Shown here in pieces: positions 25,698-34,248 of a DNA stretch of 64,000 bases. Under the pieces are notes generated by a model. It saw nothing but the letters and a program-made list of their open reading frames with translations. It was not told the DNA's origin and did no database searches. How positions within the stretch are numbered: the stretch's first letter is position 1; each line of letters opens with the position of its first letter. Location: positions 1 to 64,000 of the forward strand of contig NZ_AJXU01000010.1 in assembly GCF_000264315.1 (NCBI RefSeq), written 5' to 3'. A program made the position numbers and the translations under genes. This DNA comes from Rhodanobacter fulvus Jip2 (GTDB lineage: Bacteria; Pseudomonadota; Gammaproteobacteria; Xanthomonadales; Rhodanobacteraceae).

Positions 25698-26918
25698 TCA
25701 GTTGCCGATGTTGATGATGGTCTGGGTCAACTTGTTGTCGGCCTGGATCACCTGCGCATTGGCCTGGTAGTTGCGTTGCGCCTTGATCATGTTGACCAGC
25801 TGCGCGGTGAGGTCGGAGGTGTTGGAGGCTTCCAGCGCGCCGGACTGCACCACGCCATAGGTACCGTTGCCGGCCGCGCCCATCACCGGCGTGCCGGAGT
25901 CGTAGGAGGCCGACCAGTTGGTGTTGTTCAGCTGGCGCAGTCCCTGCTGATTGGAGAACTGCGCCAGCGCCAGCTGGCCCAGCGAGGTGGTCTGGCCGTT
26001 GGAATATTTCGCCTGCACCACGCCCTCGGCGGATACGTCGATGCTGGACAGGATGCCGGTGGGGTAACCATCCGGATTGATCGCGCTGGCCGCGTAGGTG
26101 TTGCCGAACTGGGTGGCCTTGGCCATGTCCAGGTTCAGCTGCATCGGGTTGGAACCGGGGCTCACGGTTACCGCCGGGAAAGCCAGCTGGCCGTTGGCCG
26201 GGGTGACCAGCGCACCGCTGCTGTTGAACGTCAGCTGCTGGGTGGCGCCGGTGTCCACGCCATCGACGTACAAGCGCGTATTCCACACGTTGGCCGCCGC
26301 GTCCTTCACGAAATACACGGTGCCGCTATGGGTGGCGCCGAGCGAGTCGTAGACGGTGAACGGGGTGGACTGATTGAAGCTGGTGGCGTCGGTGGGGTCG
26401 AATGCCGTCGCGGGTGCGGTGGCGTCCGAGGGCAGGTTCAGCGACATCTGCACGTTGCTGGTGGCCTTGGCCGCGTTCTGCGACGTAAGCAGTTGCAGGT
26501 CGCTCAGCGTGCTGTTGTCGAAGCTGCCGTTGGCGTTGGCCGGGAAGATCTGCAGGCGCTGGCCGGTGGCGTTGGTGACGAAGCCGTTGGCATCTTTCTG
26601 GAACGCGCCGGCGCGGGTGTAGGAGTAGCCCTTGCCGTCCTTCAGCGTGAAAAAGCCCTCGCCGCTGATCGCGAAATCCAGGCTGTTGTCGGTGGTCTCG
26701 ATGCTGCCGGCAGTGAACTGCTGGGCGACATTGGTCAGCCGCACGCCGCTACCCACCTGGGTGGCGCTGAGGTTGGGACCGGAAGCGTTGAACAGCTCGG
26801 CGAACTGGCCGCGCGAGCCCTTGAAGCCGGCGGTGGCGGTGTTGGCGATATTGTTGGCGGTGACCTCGAGATCGGCGGATGCCGCGTTGAGGCCGCTCAG
26901 TGCGATATTGAAAGCCAT
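25698..26918 (-). CDS. flgE: Flagellar hook protein FlgE
   Basis: FlgE is the subunit of the hook, the universal joint. The 406-residue protein starts MAFNIALSGLNAASADLEVT, with NNIANTATAGFKGSRGQFAE. It has the central FlgE domain VYFVKDAAANVWNTRLYVDG and ends SDLTAQLVNMIKAQRNYQAN. Hook length is set by FliK, and assembly needs FlgD, encoded just upstream. Confidence 0.97.
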   Translation of the reverse strand: MAFNIALSGLNAASADLEVTANNIANTATAGFKGSRGQFAELFNASGPNLSATQVGSGVRLTNVAQQFTAGSIETTDNSLDFAISGEGFFTLKDGKGYSYTRAGAFQKDANGFVTNATGQRLQIFPANANGSFDNSTLSDLQLLTSQNAAKATSNVQMSLNLPSDATAPATAFDPTDATSFNQSTPFTVYDSLGATHSGTVYFVKDAAANVWNTRLYVDGVDTGATQQLTFNSSGALVTPANGQLAFPAVTVSPGSNPMQLNLDMAKATQFGNTYAASAINPDGYPTGILSSIDVSAEGVVQAKYSNGQTTSLGQLALAQFSNQQGLRQLNNTNWSASYDSGTPVMGAAGNGTYGVVQSGALEASNTSDLTAQLVNMIKAQRNYQANAQVIQADNKLTQTIINIGN

Positions 26919-26955
26919 CGGGAAATTCCTTAAGTGTTGTAGCCCCGTGGGGCCG

Positions 26956-27603
26956 TCAGTTGATCTGCGCGACCTGACTCAGCAGGACCCCACCAAAACC
27001 GTCCACATCCAGATAGGCGCCATCGGCGCCGGTCATGCCCACGCCAGCCACCTTGCCGCTCACGTAGGTCGCCACCGCGGTGTTGCCCGCCTGCGCTTTC
27101 AGACCGTACGTGCCGTTGGCCAGTACCGTGCCGTCGTCGCTCTTGCCATCCCAATGGAACGGCACCAGGCCCGACGTGGGGTTACCGAGATTCATCGTGC
27201 GCAGCACGTTGCCGTCGGCGTCGGTGATCTGCACCAGCACGGTTTTCTCGCCCTCGGGTACGTTCACCGCGCCGTCCAGGCCACCGTCGCGCAGTTGCCC
27301 CGCTTGCGACGGAACGCTGACATTGCGGCCCACCATGCTGCTGGCCTGCAGCAACTGGTTGCCCTGCATCGACAGGCTGAGCGCGTCGAACGATGTCTTC
27401 AGCGACTGGGTCGCCGACACCTGGCCGATCTGCGCCAGCTGGCTGACCATCTGCGATGAATCCATCGGCTGGGTCGGGTCCTGGTTGCGCATCTGCTGCA
27501 CCAGCAGGCTCAGGAAATCGGACTGGCTGAGCGCCTTGTCCTTGCTGCCGGACGCCGCCGTACCCGCCGCCGAACCCACACCGTTGATGTTCATGTCGCT
27601 CAT
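26956..27603 (-). CDS. flgD: Flagellar hook assembly protein FlgD
   Basis: FlgD is the temporary cap that lets FlgE assemble. The 215-residue protein has the conserved N-terminal block LSQSDFLSLLVQQMRNQDPT with QPMDSSQMVSQLAQ. C-terminal immunoglobulin/Tudor-like domains follow, with FHWDGKSDDGTVLANGTYGL. A GAGG motif precedes the ATG. It lies between flgC and flgE. Confidence 0.97.
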   Translation of the reverse strand: MSDMNINGVGSAAGTAASGSKDKALSQSDFLSLLVQQMRNQDPTQPMDSSQMVSQLAQIGQVSATQSLKTSFDALSLSMQGNQLLQASSMVGRNVSVPSQAGQLRDGGLDGAVNVPEGEKTVLVQITDADGNVLRTMNLGNPTSGLVPFHWDGKSDDGTVLANGTYGLKAQAGNTAVATYVSGKVAGVGMTGADGAYLDVDGFGGVLLSQVAQIN

Positions 27604-27628
27604 GTCATCTGCCTCGAAAGGGTATGCA

Positions 27629-28048
27629 TCACTTGCCCAGGTCCAGCGTCTTCTGCATCAGCTGGCGGGTGGAATTCATCACCTCGACGTTGTTCTGGTA
27701 CGAACGCGAGGCGGAAATCATGTTGACCAGCTCGTCCACCGGGTTGACGTTGCTGGAGAAGACATAGCCGTCGGCATTGGCCAGCGGGTTGCCCGGTTCG
27801 TAGCGACTAGGGATAGCCGCCTGGCTCTCGGTGACGCCAAGCACCTGCACGCCCTGGCCGTTGTCGACCGCCTGGCTGCCGAGTTGCTTCTGCACCGCCG
27901 CAAACAGCGGCTGGCGCGAGCGATAGGCCGCTTCCGGCGTGCTGGCCACGCTGTCGGCGTTGGCAAGGTTGCTGGCCACGGTGTTGAGCCGGGTCGATTG
28001 CGCGGCCATGCCGGAGCCGGCCACATTGAAGATGGAGAAAAGAGACAT
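27629..28048 (-). CDS. flgC: Flagellar proximal rod protein FlgC
   Basis: FlgC is a proximal rod subunit. The 139-residue protein has MAAQSTRLNTVASNLANADS, RSRQPLFAAV, the conserved YEPGNPLANADGYVFSSNVN, and ends VDELVNMISASRSYQNNVEV. Its ATG shares one base with the flgB stop (TGATG), so the two are coupled. Confidence 0.97.
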   Translation of the reverse strand: MSLFSIFNVAGSGMAAQSTRLNTVASNLANADSVASTPEAAYRSRQPLFAAVQKQLGSQAVDNGQGVQVLGVTESQAAIPSRYEPGNPLANADGYVFSSNVNPVDELVNMISASRSYQNNVEVMNSTRQLMQKTLDLGK

Positions 28049-28476
28049 CAGCCCTGGCCCTCGATGGCGGTGCGCAACATGCGGATCTGCGCGGTGATGA
28101 AGGAAAGGCTCGCCTGGTAGTGCACGCCATTGGCGGCAAAGGCGGCCTGCTCGACCTGCTCGTCGACGGTGTTGCCGTCCATGCTGGGTTGGGTGGGATT
28201 GCGCCAGGACAGCTGCGTGGCGGCGGCCGTCGTCGAACCGGCGCCGGTCTGTCCAGGTCCGATCTGTCCCGGTGTGGGCGCCTGCAACGCAACGTTGCCC
28301 GCCGCACCCGCGCTGTCACTGGCCGCGGCCAGCACCTTGCGGAAATCGATGTCGCGCGCCTGGAACCCCGGCGTGTCCGCATTGGCCAGGTTGTTGGCCA
28401 GCACCTCGGTACGGTTCTGCCACAGGTCCAGGGCCCGGGTATGAATGCCAAACAGGTTGTCGGGGATCAGGCTCAT
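28048..28476 (-). CDS. flgB: Flagellar proximal rod protein FlgB
   Basis: FlgB forms the most membrane-proximal rod layer next to FliE. The start at 28476 follows GGAGCGAAAC and gives MSLIPDNLFGIHTRALDLWQ, then VLANNLANADTPGFQARDID, the standard N-terminus. The 142-residue protein ends YQASLSFITAQIRMLRTAIE. It opens the flgBCDEFGHIJKL operon, 27 bases or so downstream of the predicted sigma-54 transcript start. Confidence 0.97.
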   Translation of the reverse strand: MSLIPDNLFGIHTRALDLWQNRTEVLANNLANADTPGFQARDIDFRKVLAAASDSAGAAGNVALQAPTPGQIGPGQTGAGSTTAAATQLSWRNPTQPSMDGNTVDEQVEQAAFAANGVHYQASLSFITAQIRMLRTAIEGQG

Positions 28477-28513
28477 CGTTTCGCTCCGCGTGCTGTTGCC
28501 GCACGGAGCAGGA

Positions 28514-28529
28514 GGCAAATTGCATGCCA
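28514..28529 (-). promoter_or_regulatory. Sigma-54 promoter of the flgB operon
   Basis: The minus strand reads TGGCATGCAATTTGCC. The -24 box has one change (TGGCAT), the -12 box TTGC is perfect, and the GG-N10-GC spacing is exact. It lies 38 bases upstream of the flgB ATG and should drive flgB to flgL under FleQ. Confidence 0.78.
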
Positions 28530-28628
28530 CCGCGGTGGAAGCCTTGCTAGGACTGGGTTTGCGCGCTTTCCGGCGGAGCGTCGGAAAGAAGACGCGGGAG
28601 TGGAGACGGTTTGTTGACGCTGGGTAAA

Positions 28629-28756
28629 AGCGCCCTCATCCGCCCTGACGGGCACCTTCTCCCGCAAAGCGGGAGAAGGGAAAGCGTCGCAAGCGCCAGC
28701 CATTCCCTTCTCCCGCTTGCGGGAGAAGGTGCCCGACAGGGCGGAAGAGGGCGCTC
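28629..28756. repeat. Long-armed inverted repeat after cheV
   Basis: Two arms of about 55 bases (AGCGCCCTCATCCGCCCTGA ... TCTCCCGCAAAGCGGGAGAA and its near-complement) face each other across a short spacer. It is a sister of the element at 10388-10542. It ends three bases from the cheV stop codon, so the cheV mRNA would fold into a very stable 3' stem. Confidence 0.8.
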
Positions 28757-28759
28757 TTG

Positions 28760-29689
28760 CTACGCCTCTTCGTGCTCCGGCAACAGGTCGAGCACCGCCT
28801 TGGCCAGCAGATCAGGCTGGAACTTGGCCACGAAGCGGTCGGCATTCACCTCTTTCACCATCGCCTCGTTGAACAGTCCGCTGAGCGAGCTGTGCAGCAC
28901 CACTTTCAGCTGGCGCAGCGAGGGGGTTTCGCGGATGGCGCGGGTCAGCGCGTAACCGTCCAGCCGCGGCATCTCGATATCGGATACGACCAGCTTCACG
29001 CCTTCGTCGGCGTCCGCATCGGCCAATTCCAGCAGCTTTTCCAGCGCCTCGCGGCCGTCCTGCGCCACCACGCATTCGATATTCATCTGCTTGAACAGGG
29101 CCACCAGCCGGCGCCGGGCGATCACCGAATCGTCCACCACCATGATCCGTCGCGGGCTCAGCATGGTGTCGTCGGAAATGCGCTGCATCTGCGCCGAAAG
29201 CTCGGCCGGGCCCGAGTCGATGCTGGCCAGCACATGCTCCACGTCGATCACCGCCATCAGTGCGCCGTCGATGCGGGTCACCGCATTCACCCGCGCGCCA
29301 AACCCCAGCGCGCCAGACGGCGCCACCAGCGACTCGCCGTCGCAATGCACCATGCGCTGCAGGTCGGACACCAGGAAACCCTGCATCGAGCGGCTGAACT
29401 CGGTGACCATCAGGTGGGCCGAATCCACGTCGCGCAACGGCGCATAGCCCAGCGCCGCGGCCAGGTCGATCACCGGAATGGTCTGGCCGCGGTAATCGCA
29501 GCTGCCGGCCAGCAATTCATGCACACCGTGCATGCGTTCCAGCGGCGGCCGGCGCAGCACCTCGCGCACCTTGAACACATTGATGCCGAACAGTTGCTGG
29601 TCGCCCAGCGTGAACAGCAGCATCGCCACCCGGTTGTGCCCGGCCAGCCGGGTATGCCGTTCCACCGTGTCCAGTAGCGTGCCGCTCAT
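28760..29689 (-). CDS. cheV: Chemotaxis coupling protein CheV
   Basis: CheV couples chemoreceptors to CheA and contains its own receiver domain. The N-terminal CheW-like domain (about residues 18-165) includes GINVFKVREVLRRPPLERMH and GQTIPVIDLAAALGY. The C-terminal receiver domain (about 185-305) has RRIMVVDDSVIARRRLVALF, the phospho-acceptor Asp in KLVVSDIEMPRLDGYALTRA, and a conserved Lys in FVAKF. The 309-residue protein is of normal length. A sigma-28 motif lies about 50 bases upstream. Confidence 0.96.
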   Translation of the reverse strand: MSGTLLDTVERHTRLAGHNRVAMLLFTLGDQQLFGINVFKVREVLRRPPLERMHGVHELLAGSCDYRGQTIPVIDLAAALGYAPLRDVDSAHLMVTEFSRSMQGFLVSDLQRMVHCDGESLVAPSGALGFGARVNAVTRIDGALMAVIDVEHVLASIDSGPAELSAQMQRISDDTMLSPRRIMVVDDSVIARRRLVALFKQMNIECVVAQDGREALEKLLELADADADEGVKLVVSDIEMPRLDGYALTRAIRETPSLRQLKVVLHSSLSGLFNEAMVKEVNADRFVAKFQPDLLAKAVLDLLPEHEEA

Positions 29690-29734
29690 GCAGATTCCTC
29701 GACGCCCAACCGCACTGCGCGGTTCCAGTTGAAT

Positions 29735-29761
29735 CTATCGGCCACACCGCCGCGCACTTGA
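29735..29761 (-). promoter_or_regulatory. Sigma-28 promoter of cheV
   Basis: The minus strand has TCAAGTGC, 11 bases, then GCCGATAG. The -10 box differs from GCCGATAA by one base and the spacing is exact; the -35 box is weaker. A second sigma-28 motif points the other way 53 bases further on, so cheV and the chemoreceptor share a divergent class III promoter region. Confidence 0.65.
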
Positions 29762-29813
29762 GGCAGTGCCCTGTGCCGCGCACAACAGATAAGGTGGCAT
29801 GTGACTTGCTTGC

Positions 29814-29840
29814 TCAAGTTTCGACATCAACTGACGATCC
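29814..29840 (+). promoter_or_regulatory. Sigma-28 promoter of the chemoreceptor-flgA unit
   Basis: TCAAGTTT, 11 bases, then GACGATCC: the -35 box matches TAAAGTTT at seven of eight positions and the -10 box matches GCCGATAA at five of eight, with exact spacing. It lies about 40 bases upstream of the chemoreceptor start. Confidence 0.6.
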
Positions 29841-29881
29841 ATCCATAGCACCCTCGCCTATCCAAAGGTCACCGTTTGCCC

Positions 29882-31186
29882 ATGAGCTTGATTTGGAACT
29901 CGCACCTCACCGCCCTGGTGCAGGCAGCCGCCGCTGGCGACGAGGCGCAGGTCGCGGCGTTGCGACGCAAGTATCCGCGCACCGCGCGGGTGATCGCGCC
30001 GCTGCTGGCCCGTGCCGCCAGCCAGCCGCCGGCGGCGGTCGCGCTGCAGGCCATGGAGCAGCAAAGCCTGGTGCTGGCCGCGGTGCAGCAGCTTTCGCGC
30101 GAACAGAGCGCGCTGGACAAGGCCGCCACCGAAAGCCGCGGCAGCGTCGATCGCTTGACGGATGGCAGCGCCGGGATCTCGACGGCACTGCGCCAGATCG
30201 GCACCGACCTGGACCTGGCCGCCAAGGCCGGACAGGCCGGCGAAGGCAGCGTCAGTGAGCTGGACGGCCAGTTGCGCCTGCTGCGCAGCGCGCTGTCGGC
30301 GATGAACCGCAACCAGAGCCGGCTGGCCGAACAGGTGGCGCAGATCCGCAAGCTCACCGGCGTGGTGCAGGAAATCGCCCACCAGACCAACCTGGTGGCG
30401 CTGAACGCCGCCATCGAGGCCGCCCGTGCCGGCGAGGCGGGCCGCGGCTTTGCCGTGGTCGCCGACGAGGTGAAGCAGCTGGCGGAAAAAACCACGCTGA
30501 CCACTACCGAGATCGAGACCGTTACCGGCTCCATCGGTGATTTCTCGCTGCAACTGGACGGCGACGTGCAGCACGGCCTGCAGCAATTGGAGCGCGCGCA
30601 AACCGGCGTCGGCCAGGCCACCACCGCCCTGCACGATGGCGGCGAAGCACTGCGCACGGCCCACGGCCGCGTGGCCGGCGTGCTGCAAAACCATGACGCG
30701 CAACATGCGCGCGCCACCACGGCCCAGGCAGCCCTCGGCGCGCTGCAGCGCCGCGGCATCGAGGCGCGGCGGCAGGCCGAATCCCTCAACCGCGCCGCGC
30801 TGCTGGCGCACCGGCTGGGCCTGGACTGGCTGGAAAGCGAAAGCGGCAACGACGCGGCAAGCCTCAGCCTGACTGTGCGCGAGAGCGCCGCAAGCCTGCG
30901 CCAGGCCATGGAACTGGCCCTGCTCGACCCCAGCGCGCTGGACCGACGCTGGTTCGACACCCATTCCCTGAACCGCACCGTCCGTCGACTGACCGCCAAG
31001 CACCCGGGCAAACCGGCCAGCGCGGCACTCGACGAAAGCGGCACCCTGCTGTGCGAACAGAGCCAGCGCTTCATCACCCTGGTCTGCGACGGCCAGTTGG
31101 AGGAAGCCTCGCAGCTGTCGCAACAACTGGAAGCCGGACGCGAGGCATTGCTGACCCAGTTGGGCACGCTGCTGGCGGAAGCATGA
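29882..31186 (+). CDS. Soluble methyl-accepting chemotaxis-type protein
   Basis: This is a cytoplasmic chemoreceptor. It has no signal peptide or membrane segment. The MCP signalling tip [20 protein letters not shown] with [20 protein letters not shown] lies near residues 160-200 of 434, flanked by helical coiled-coil arms. The N-terminal 100 residues and the C-terminal 150 residues are helical but show no sensor domain I can name; the C-terminal zinc-binding (CZB) pattern is absent. The ATG at 29882 is used; a TTG two codons earlier has better spacing to AAAGG. Its stop overlaps the flgA ATG. Confidence 0.85.
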   Translation: MSLIWNSHLTALVQAAAAGDEAQVAALRRKYPRTARVIAPLLARAASQPPAAVALQAMEQQSLVLAAVQQLSREQSALDKAATESRGSVDRLTDGSAGISTALRQIGTDLDLAAKAGQAGEGSVSELDGQLRLLRSALSAMNRNQSRLAEQVAQIRKLTGVVQEIAHQTNLVALNAAIEAARAGEAGRGFAVVADEVKQLAEKTTLTTTEIETVTGSIGDFSLQLDGDVQHGLQQLERAQTGVGQATTALHDGGEALRTAHGRVAGVLQNHDAQHARATTAQAALGALQRRGIEARRQAESLNRAALLAHRLGLDWLESESGNDAASLSLTVRESAASLRQAMELALLDPSALDRRWFDTHSLNRTVRRLTAKHPGKPASAALDESGTLLCEQSQRFITLVCDGQLEEASQLSQQLEAGREALLTQLGTLLAEA

Positions 31187-31905
31187 AGCGAGACGCGCCA
31201 GGTTCCCGCCTCCGGCACGCCGCCATGTGGTGTGCGTTGTCGTGGGCAGGCATCTGCGCCGCTCCCGCGTGGGCGGCCCAGTCGCCCGAGGCCATACGGG
31301 CCGCCGCCGAGCAGGCCGTGCGTGAACACTACGCAATGCCCGGCAACCGCGTCGTGGTACACACCGAAGCACTCGACCTGCGGTTGAAGCTGGACGACTG
31401 CGCGCAACCGCTGATCGCCACCGTGCCCGACCGCGCCACCCCGCCCTCACACATGAGCGTGCAGGTGCAATGCACGCAGCCGCGCAACTGGAGCGTGCGG
31501 GTGCCGGTGAAACTGGAGCTGTTCCGGACCGTGCTGGTGAGCAGCCACGCCTTGCAACGCGGCGACGGCCTCAGCCTGGCCGACGTGCGGACGGAGGAGC
31601 GCGACATCACCCGCCTGGGTTATGGCTACGTGGAAAACCTGCAACAGGTGGCTGGCCGCACCCTGTCGCGGGCACTGCCAAAAGACACCGTGCTGAGCCC
31701 CGGCGCACTGGGCGGACGACGCATGGTGCGCGCGGGCGACCATGTACAGGTAGTAGCCCGGCTCGGTAGCATTGAGGTCCGTGCCGACGGTGTGGCACTG
31801 GGCAGCGGCGACAATGGCGCCCGCCTGCGTGTCCGCAACGAAAACTCCGGCAAGATCGTCGACGCCATGGTCAGCGCGCCCGGCGTGGTCACCGCCCTGC
31901 CCTGA
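31183..31905 (+). CDS. flgA: P-ring assembly chaperone FlgA
   Basis: FlgA is the periplasmic chaperone for P-ring (FlgI) assembly. The ATG at 31183 overlaps the upstream stop in ATGA and gives 240 residues beginning with a signal peptide ([17 protein letters not shown] region). The C-terminal SAF-like domain contains [40 protein letters not shown] and [20 protein letters not shown], all typical. Its transcription probably comes from the sigma-28 site before the chemoreceptor gene. Confidence 0.93.
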   Translation: MKRDAPGSRLRHAAMWCALSWAGICAAPAWAAQSPEAIRAAAEQAVREHYAMPGNRVVVHTEALDLRLKLDDCAQPLIATVPDRATPPSHMSVQVQCTQPRNWSVRVPVKLELFRTVLVSSHALQRGDGLSLADVRTEERDITRLGYGYVENLQQVAGRTLSRALPKDTVLSPGALGGRRMVRAGDHVQVVARLGSIEVRADGVALGSGDNGARLRVRNENSGKIVDAMVSAPGVVTALP

Positions 31906-31922
31906 TGCGTGTCGACCACCAC

Positions 31923-31949
31923 TAAAGTTTCCCCCGGTCCGGCCGATTT
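31923..31949 (+). promoter_or_regulatory. Sigma-28 promoter of flgM
   Basis: TAAAGTTT, 11 bases, then GCCGATTT: a perfect -35 box and six of eight in the -10 box with exact spacing. It lies 38 bases before the flgM ATG. FliA-driven flgM gives the classical feedback loop, because FlgM is the anti-sigma factor of FliA. Confidence 0.88.
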
Positions 31950-31986
31950 GTCAGACACAGGGTTCATATTGCAGCGAGAAGGATCG

Positions 31987-32307
31987 ATGACCACTTCCAT
32001 TCAAAACAATGGTTTGCCGAATTTTCCCCAGGCAACCGGCGCCACCGGGAATGCATCGGTATCCACTACCGCCGCCGCCGACAGCAGTGCCGCCGTCACG
32101 CCCAAGTCGGACGATCAACTCAAGTTGACCGATTCGGCCCGGGCACTGCAGGAAGCCGCGCGTCTGGACACGTCGTCCGCCATCGACACCAAGCGGGTCG
32201 AACAGATCCGCGAGGCACTGGCCAGCGGCAGTTACCAGATCGACGCCGGCCGGATCGCGGACCGCATGTTGTCGTTCGAGCGCCAGATCGGCGCGGGTGC
32301 CGTATGA
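31987..32307 (+). CDS. flgM: Anti-sigma-28 factor FlgM
   Basis: FlgM binds and inhibits FliA until it is exported through the finished hook-basal body. The start at 31987 follows AGAAGGAT and lies downstream of the sigma-28 promoter, which excludes a longer in-frame start. The 106-residue protein has a disordered Thr/Ser/Ala-rich N-terminus. The conserved C-terminal half has VEQIREALASGSYQIDAGRI and ADRMLSFERQ, the sigma-binding helices. Confidence 0.94.
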   Translation: MTTSIQNNGLPNFPQATGATGNASVSTTAAADSSAAVTPKSDDQLKLTDSARALQEAARLDTSSAIDTKRVEQIREALASGSYQIDAGRIADRMLSFERQIGAGAV

Positions 32308-32750
32308 ACCGGCCGCTGCAGGGCGAACTGAGCGACGCACTGGGTGCCGTACTCAGCGACATGCAGCAGGCCATCACCCAGTTGACGCAGGTGCTGGAGA
32401 ACGAGCGCACGGCCTTGAATGCCGGCAACAGCGATGCGCTCGGTGAAGCCGGCGCCAGCAAGCAGAAGCTCATGCTGCAACTGGAGCAGCTCGATGCGGA
32501 GCGGCAACAGTTGAGTCGCGAAGCGCCCGCCGCCGCGGCCAGGCTGGACGCCACCTGGTCACAGGTGCTGCTGGCCCTGCGCCGCTGCCAGCAACTCAAC
32601 CAGAGCAACGGCCGCGCCGTGAACCAGCGCCTTGGCCAGGTACGCCAGGCCCTGTCCGTACTGACCGGACACGCCGGCGAAACCGGCCTGTATGGCCCCA
32701 CCGGCGGACTCCGCGGCAGCCTCCGATCGCAAGTGCTGGCACAGGCCTGA
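32304..32750 (+). CDS. flgN: Flagellar chaperone FlgN
   Basis: FlgN is the export chaperone of the junction proteins FlgK and FlgL. The 148-residue all-helical protein has LSDMQQAITQLTQVLENERT and ALNAGNSDALGEAGASKQKL at the N-terminus, and NQSNGRAVNQRLGQVRQALS near the C-terminus, as in FlgN. It overlaps flgM by four bases. Confidence 0.92.
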   Translation: MNRPLQGELSDALGAVLSDMQQAITQLTQVLENERTALNAGNSDALGEAGASKQKLMLQLEQLDAERQQLSREAPAAAARLDATWSQVLLALRRCQQLNQSNGRAVNQRLGQVRQALSVLTGHAGETGLYGPTGGLRGSLRSQVLAQA

Positions 32751-32841
32751 CCATGATGCAGTCCGCTTCATCGCAGACTGTGTCGCCCCTGTCGCAAGAA
32801 CGTACCGCACGTATTTTCGTATTTATCGCGATTGAAGAAGC

Positions 32842-34137
32842 ATGAGCAAACTCGACGTTTCCCCGAACGGCTCTCTCCCTATGTCTGCTTTGCCCGACGC
32901 CGCCAACATCCCCCTGCCCATAGCGATGACCACCCCGCTACCGGTATTGCGCGTACCCATGCTGGATCGTGAGCGGCAGTTGTTTGCCTACGAAATCACC
33001 TTCCATCGCGAGCCGGACGACGAACAGACCCTGCTGCAACGCGTACTTTCCACGCTGACCGACGGCGCGCTCACCCGGCTGGTCCGCGGCAATCGCGCCT
33101 TCCTCAACCTGCCCACCGAACTGCTGCCGGAAGATTCCGACGTGCTGCTGCACCAGCCGCGCATCGGCCTGCTGCTGCAGCCGCAGGTTGCCGACAACAC
33201 CCCGCTGATGAAGCGCCTGCAACTGATGTCGCAGCGCGGCTGCCAGCTGATGCTCGATGCCGGCGACCTGGAGCTGGATGGCAGCCTGGCGATCGAATCG
33301 CTGATGCAGATCGTGCAGTTCGTTCGATTGGACGCCAGCCTGCTGTCGCCCGAGGTATTGCGCCAGCGCACCGAACTGCTGCACGCCCGCGGCATCTGGG
33401 TGGTTGCCGACCAGGTCAACGATCACACTACTTACGAGCGTTGCCTCGAACTGCCGCTGCAGGCCATCCAGGGCCGCTATCTGCTGATTCCGCAACCGGT
33501 CGCCGTGCCGGTGCTCACCGCCAGCCGACTGAGCATGCTGCGCCTGATGCGCGCGCTGCAGGAAAACAATCCGGGCCCGGTGGAGCTGGGCAACATCATC
33601 CGCGACGACGCGGTGCTCAGCTACAAGCTGCTCAGCTGCGTCAACTCCGCCTACTTCGCATTGCCGCGGCAACTGAAGTCGGTGCAGCAGGCGGCGATCT
33701 TCTTCGGCGTCACCCGCATGCGCAACTGGATCGACACGATGTCGTTGTGCAGCATGGACGATAGGCCGCCCGAGCTGCTGCGCGCCGCCCTGATCCGCGC
33801 CCACATGTGCGAGAAGCTGGCCGGCGGCATGCCGCACGGCCACGAGGAAATGGCCTTCACCGTGGGCCTGTTCTCACTGCTGGACACGCTGATGTGCGCG
33901 CCGATGGAGTTCCTGCTCACCCACCTGCGCCTGGTGCCGGAAATCAGCGACGCGCTGACCCGCCGCGCCGGTCCGTTCGGGCCGCTGCTGGACCAGATCC
34001 TGGCGTGGGAAGCCGGCAAGATGACCAGCGAACACGCGCAGCCGCAGCGCATCCAGCGCATGGCCACCATCTATCTCGAAGCCGCACAGTGGGCCGACCA
34101 GGTCTACGCCAGCGCCAACGGCCAGACCGAGAACTGA
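32842..34137 (+). CDS. EAL-like/HDOD domain signalling protein (YuxH/GsmR type)
   Basis: This is a two-domain signalling protein. The N-terminal half (about residues 30-225) resembles an EAL domain but reads FAYEITFHR where catalytic proteins have E-A-L-x-R. It also lacks the downstream metal-binding aspartates, so it should not hydrolyse c-di-GMP. The C-terminal half (about 230-420) is an HDOD domain with LGNIIRDDAVLSYKLLSCVN and FFGVTRMRNWIDTMSL. The related Xanthomonas campestris protein GsmR affects motility and stress responses. It has a GAAGAAG Shine-Dalgarno and lies 91 bases after flgN. Confidence 0.82.
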   Translation: MSKLDVSPNGSLPMSALPDAANIPLPIAMTTPLPVLRVPMLDRERQLFAYEITFHREPDDEQTLLQRVLSTLTDGALTRLVRGNRAFLNLPTELLPEDSDVLLHQPRIGLLLQPQVADNTPLMKRLQLMSQRGCQLMLDAGDLELDGSLAIESLMQIVQFVRLDASLLSPEVLRQRTELLHARGIWVVADQVNDHTTYERCLELPLQAIQGRYLLIPQPVAVPVLTASRLSMLRLMRALQENNPGPVELGNIIRDDAVLSYKLLSCVNSAYFALPRQLKSVQQAAIFFGVTRMRNWIDTMSLCSMDDRPPELLRAALIRAHMCEKLAGGMPHGHEEMAFTVGLFSLLDTLMCAPMEFLLTHLRLVPEISDALTRRAGPFGPLLDQILAWEAGKMTSEHAQPQRIQRMATIYLEAAQWADQVYASANGQTEN

Positions 34138-34152
34138 TCCAGGTCGAACGCC

Positions 34153-34230
34153 TGTGGGAGCGACTTCAGTCGCGATGCCCTTGCTCTGGAGCCTCGAAGA
34201 AAGAGCATCGCAACTGAAGTCGCTCCTGCA
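34153..34230. repeat. REP doublet, copy 4
   Basis: TGTGGGAGCGACTTCAGTCG and an inverted partner with CAACTGAAGTCGCTCCTGCA face each other. The spacer (CTTGCTCTGGAGCCTCGAAG) is related to that of the copy at 3398. It lies between two convergent genes, after the HDOD gene and before the end of the TMEM43-like gene. Confidence 0.8.
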
Positions 34231-34248
34231 AATCCCCGATCCCGACGC

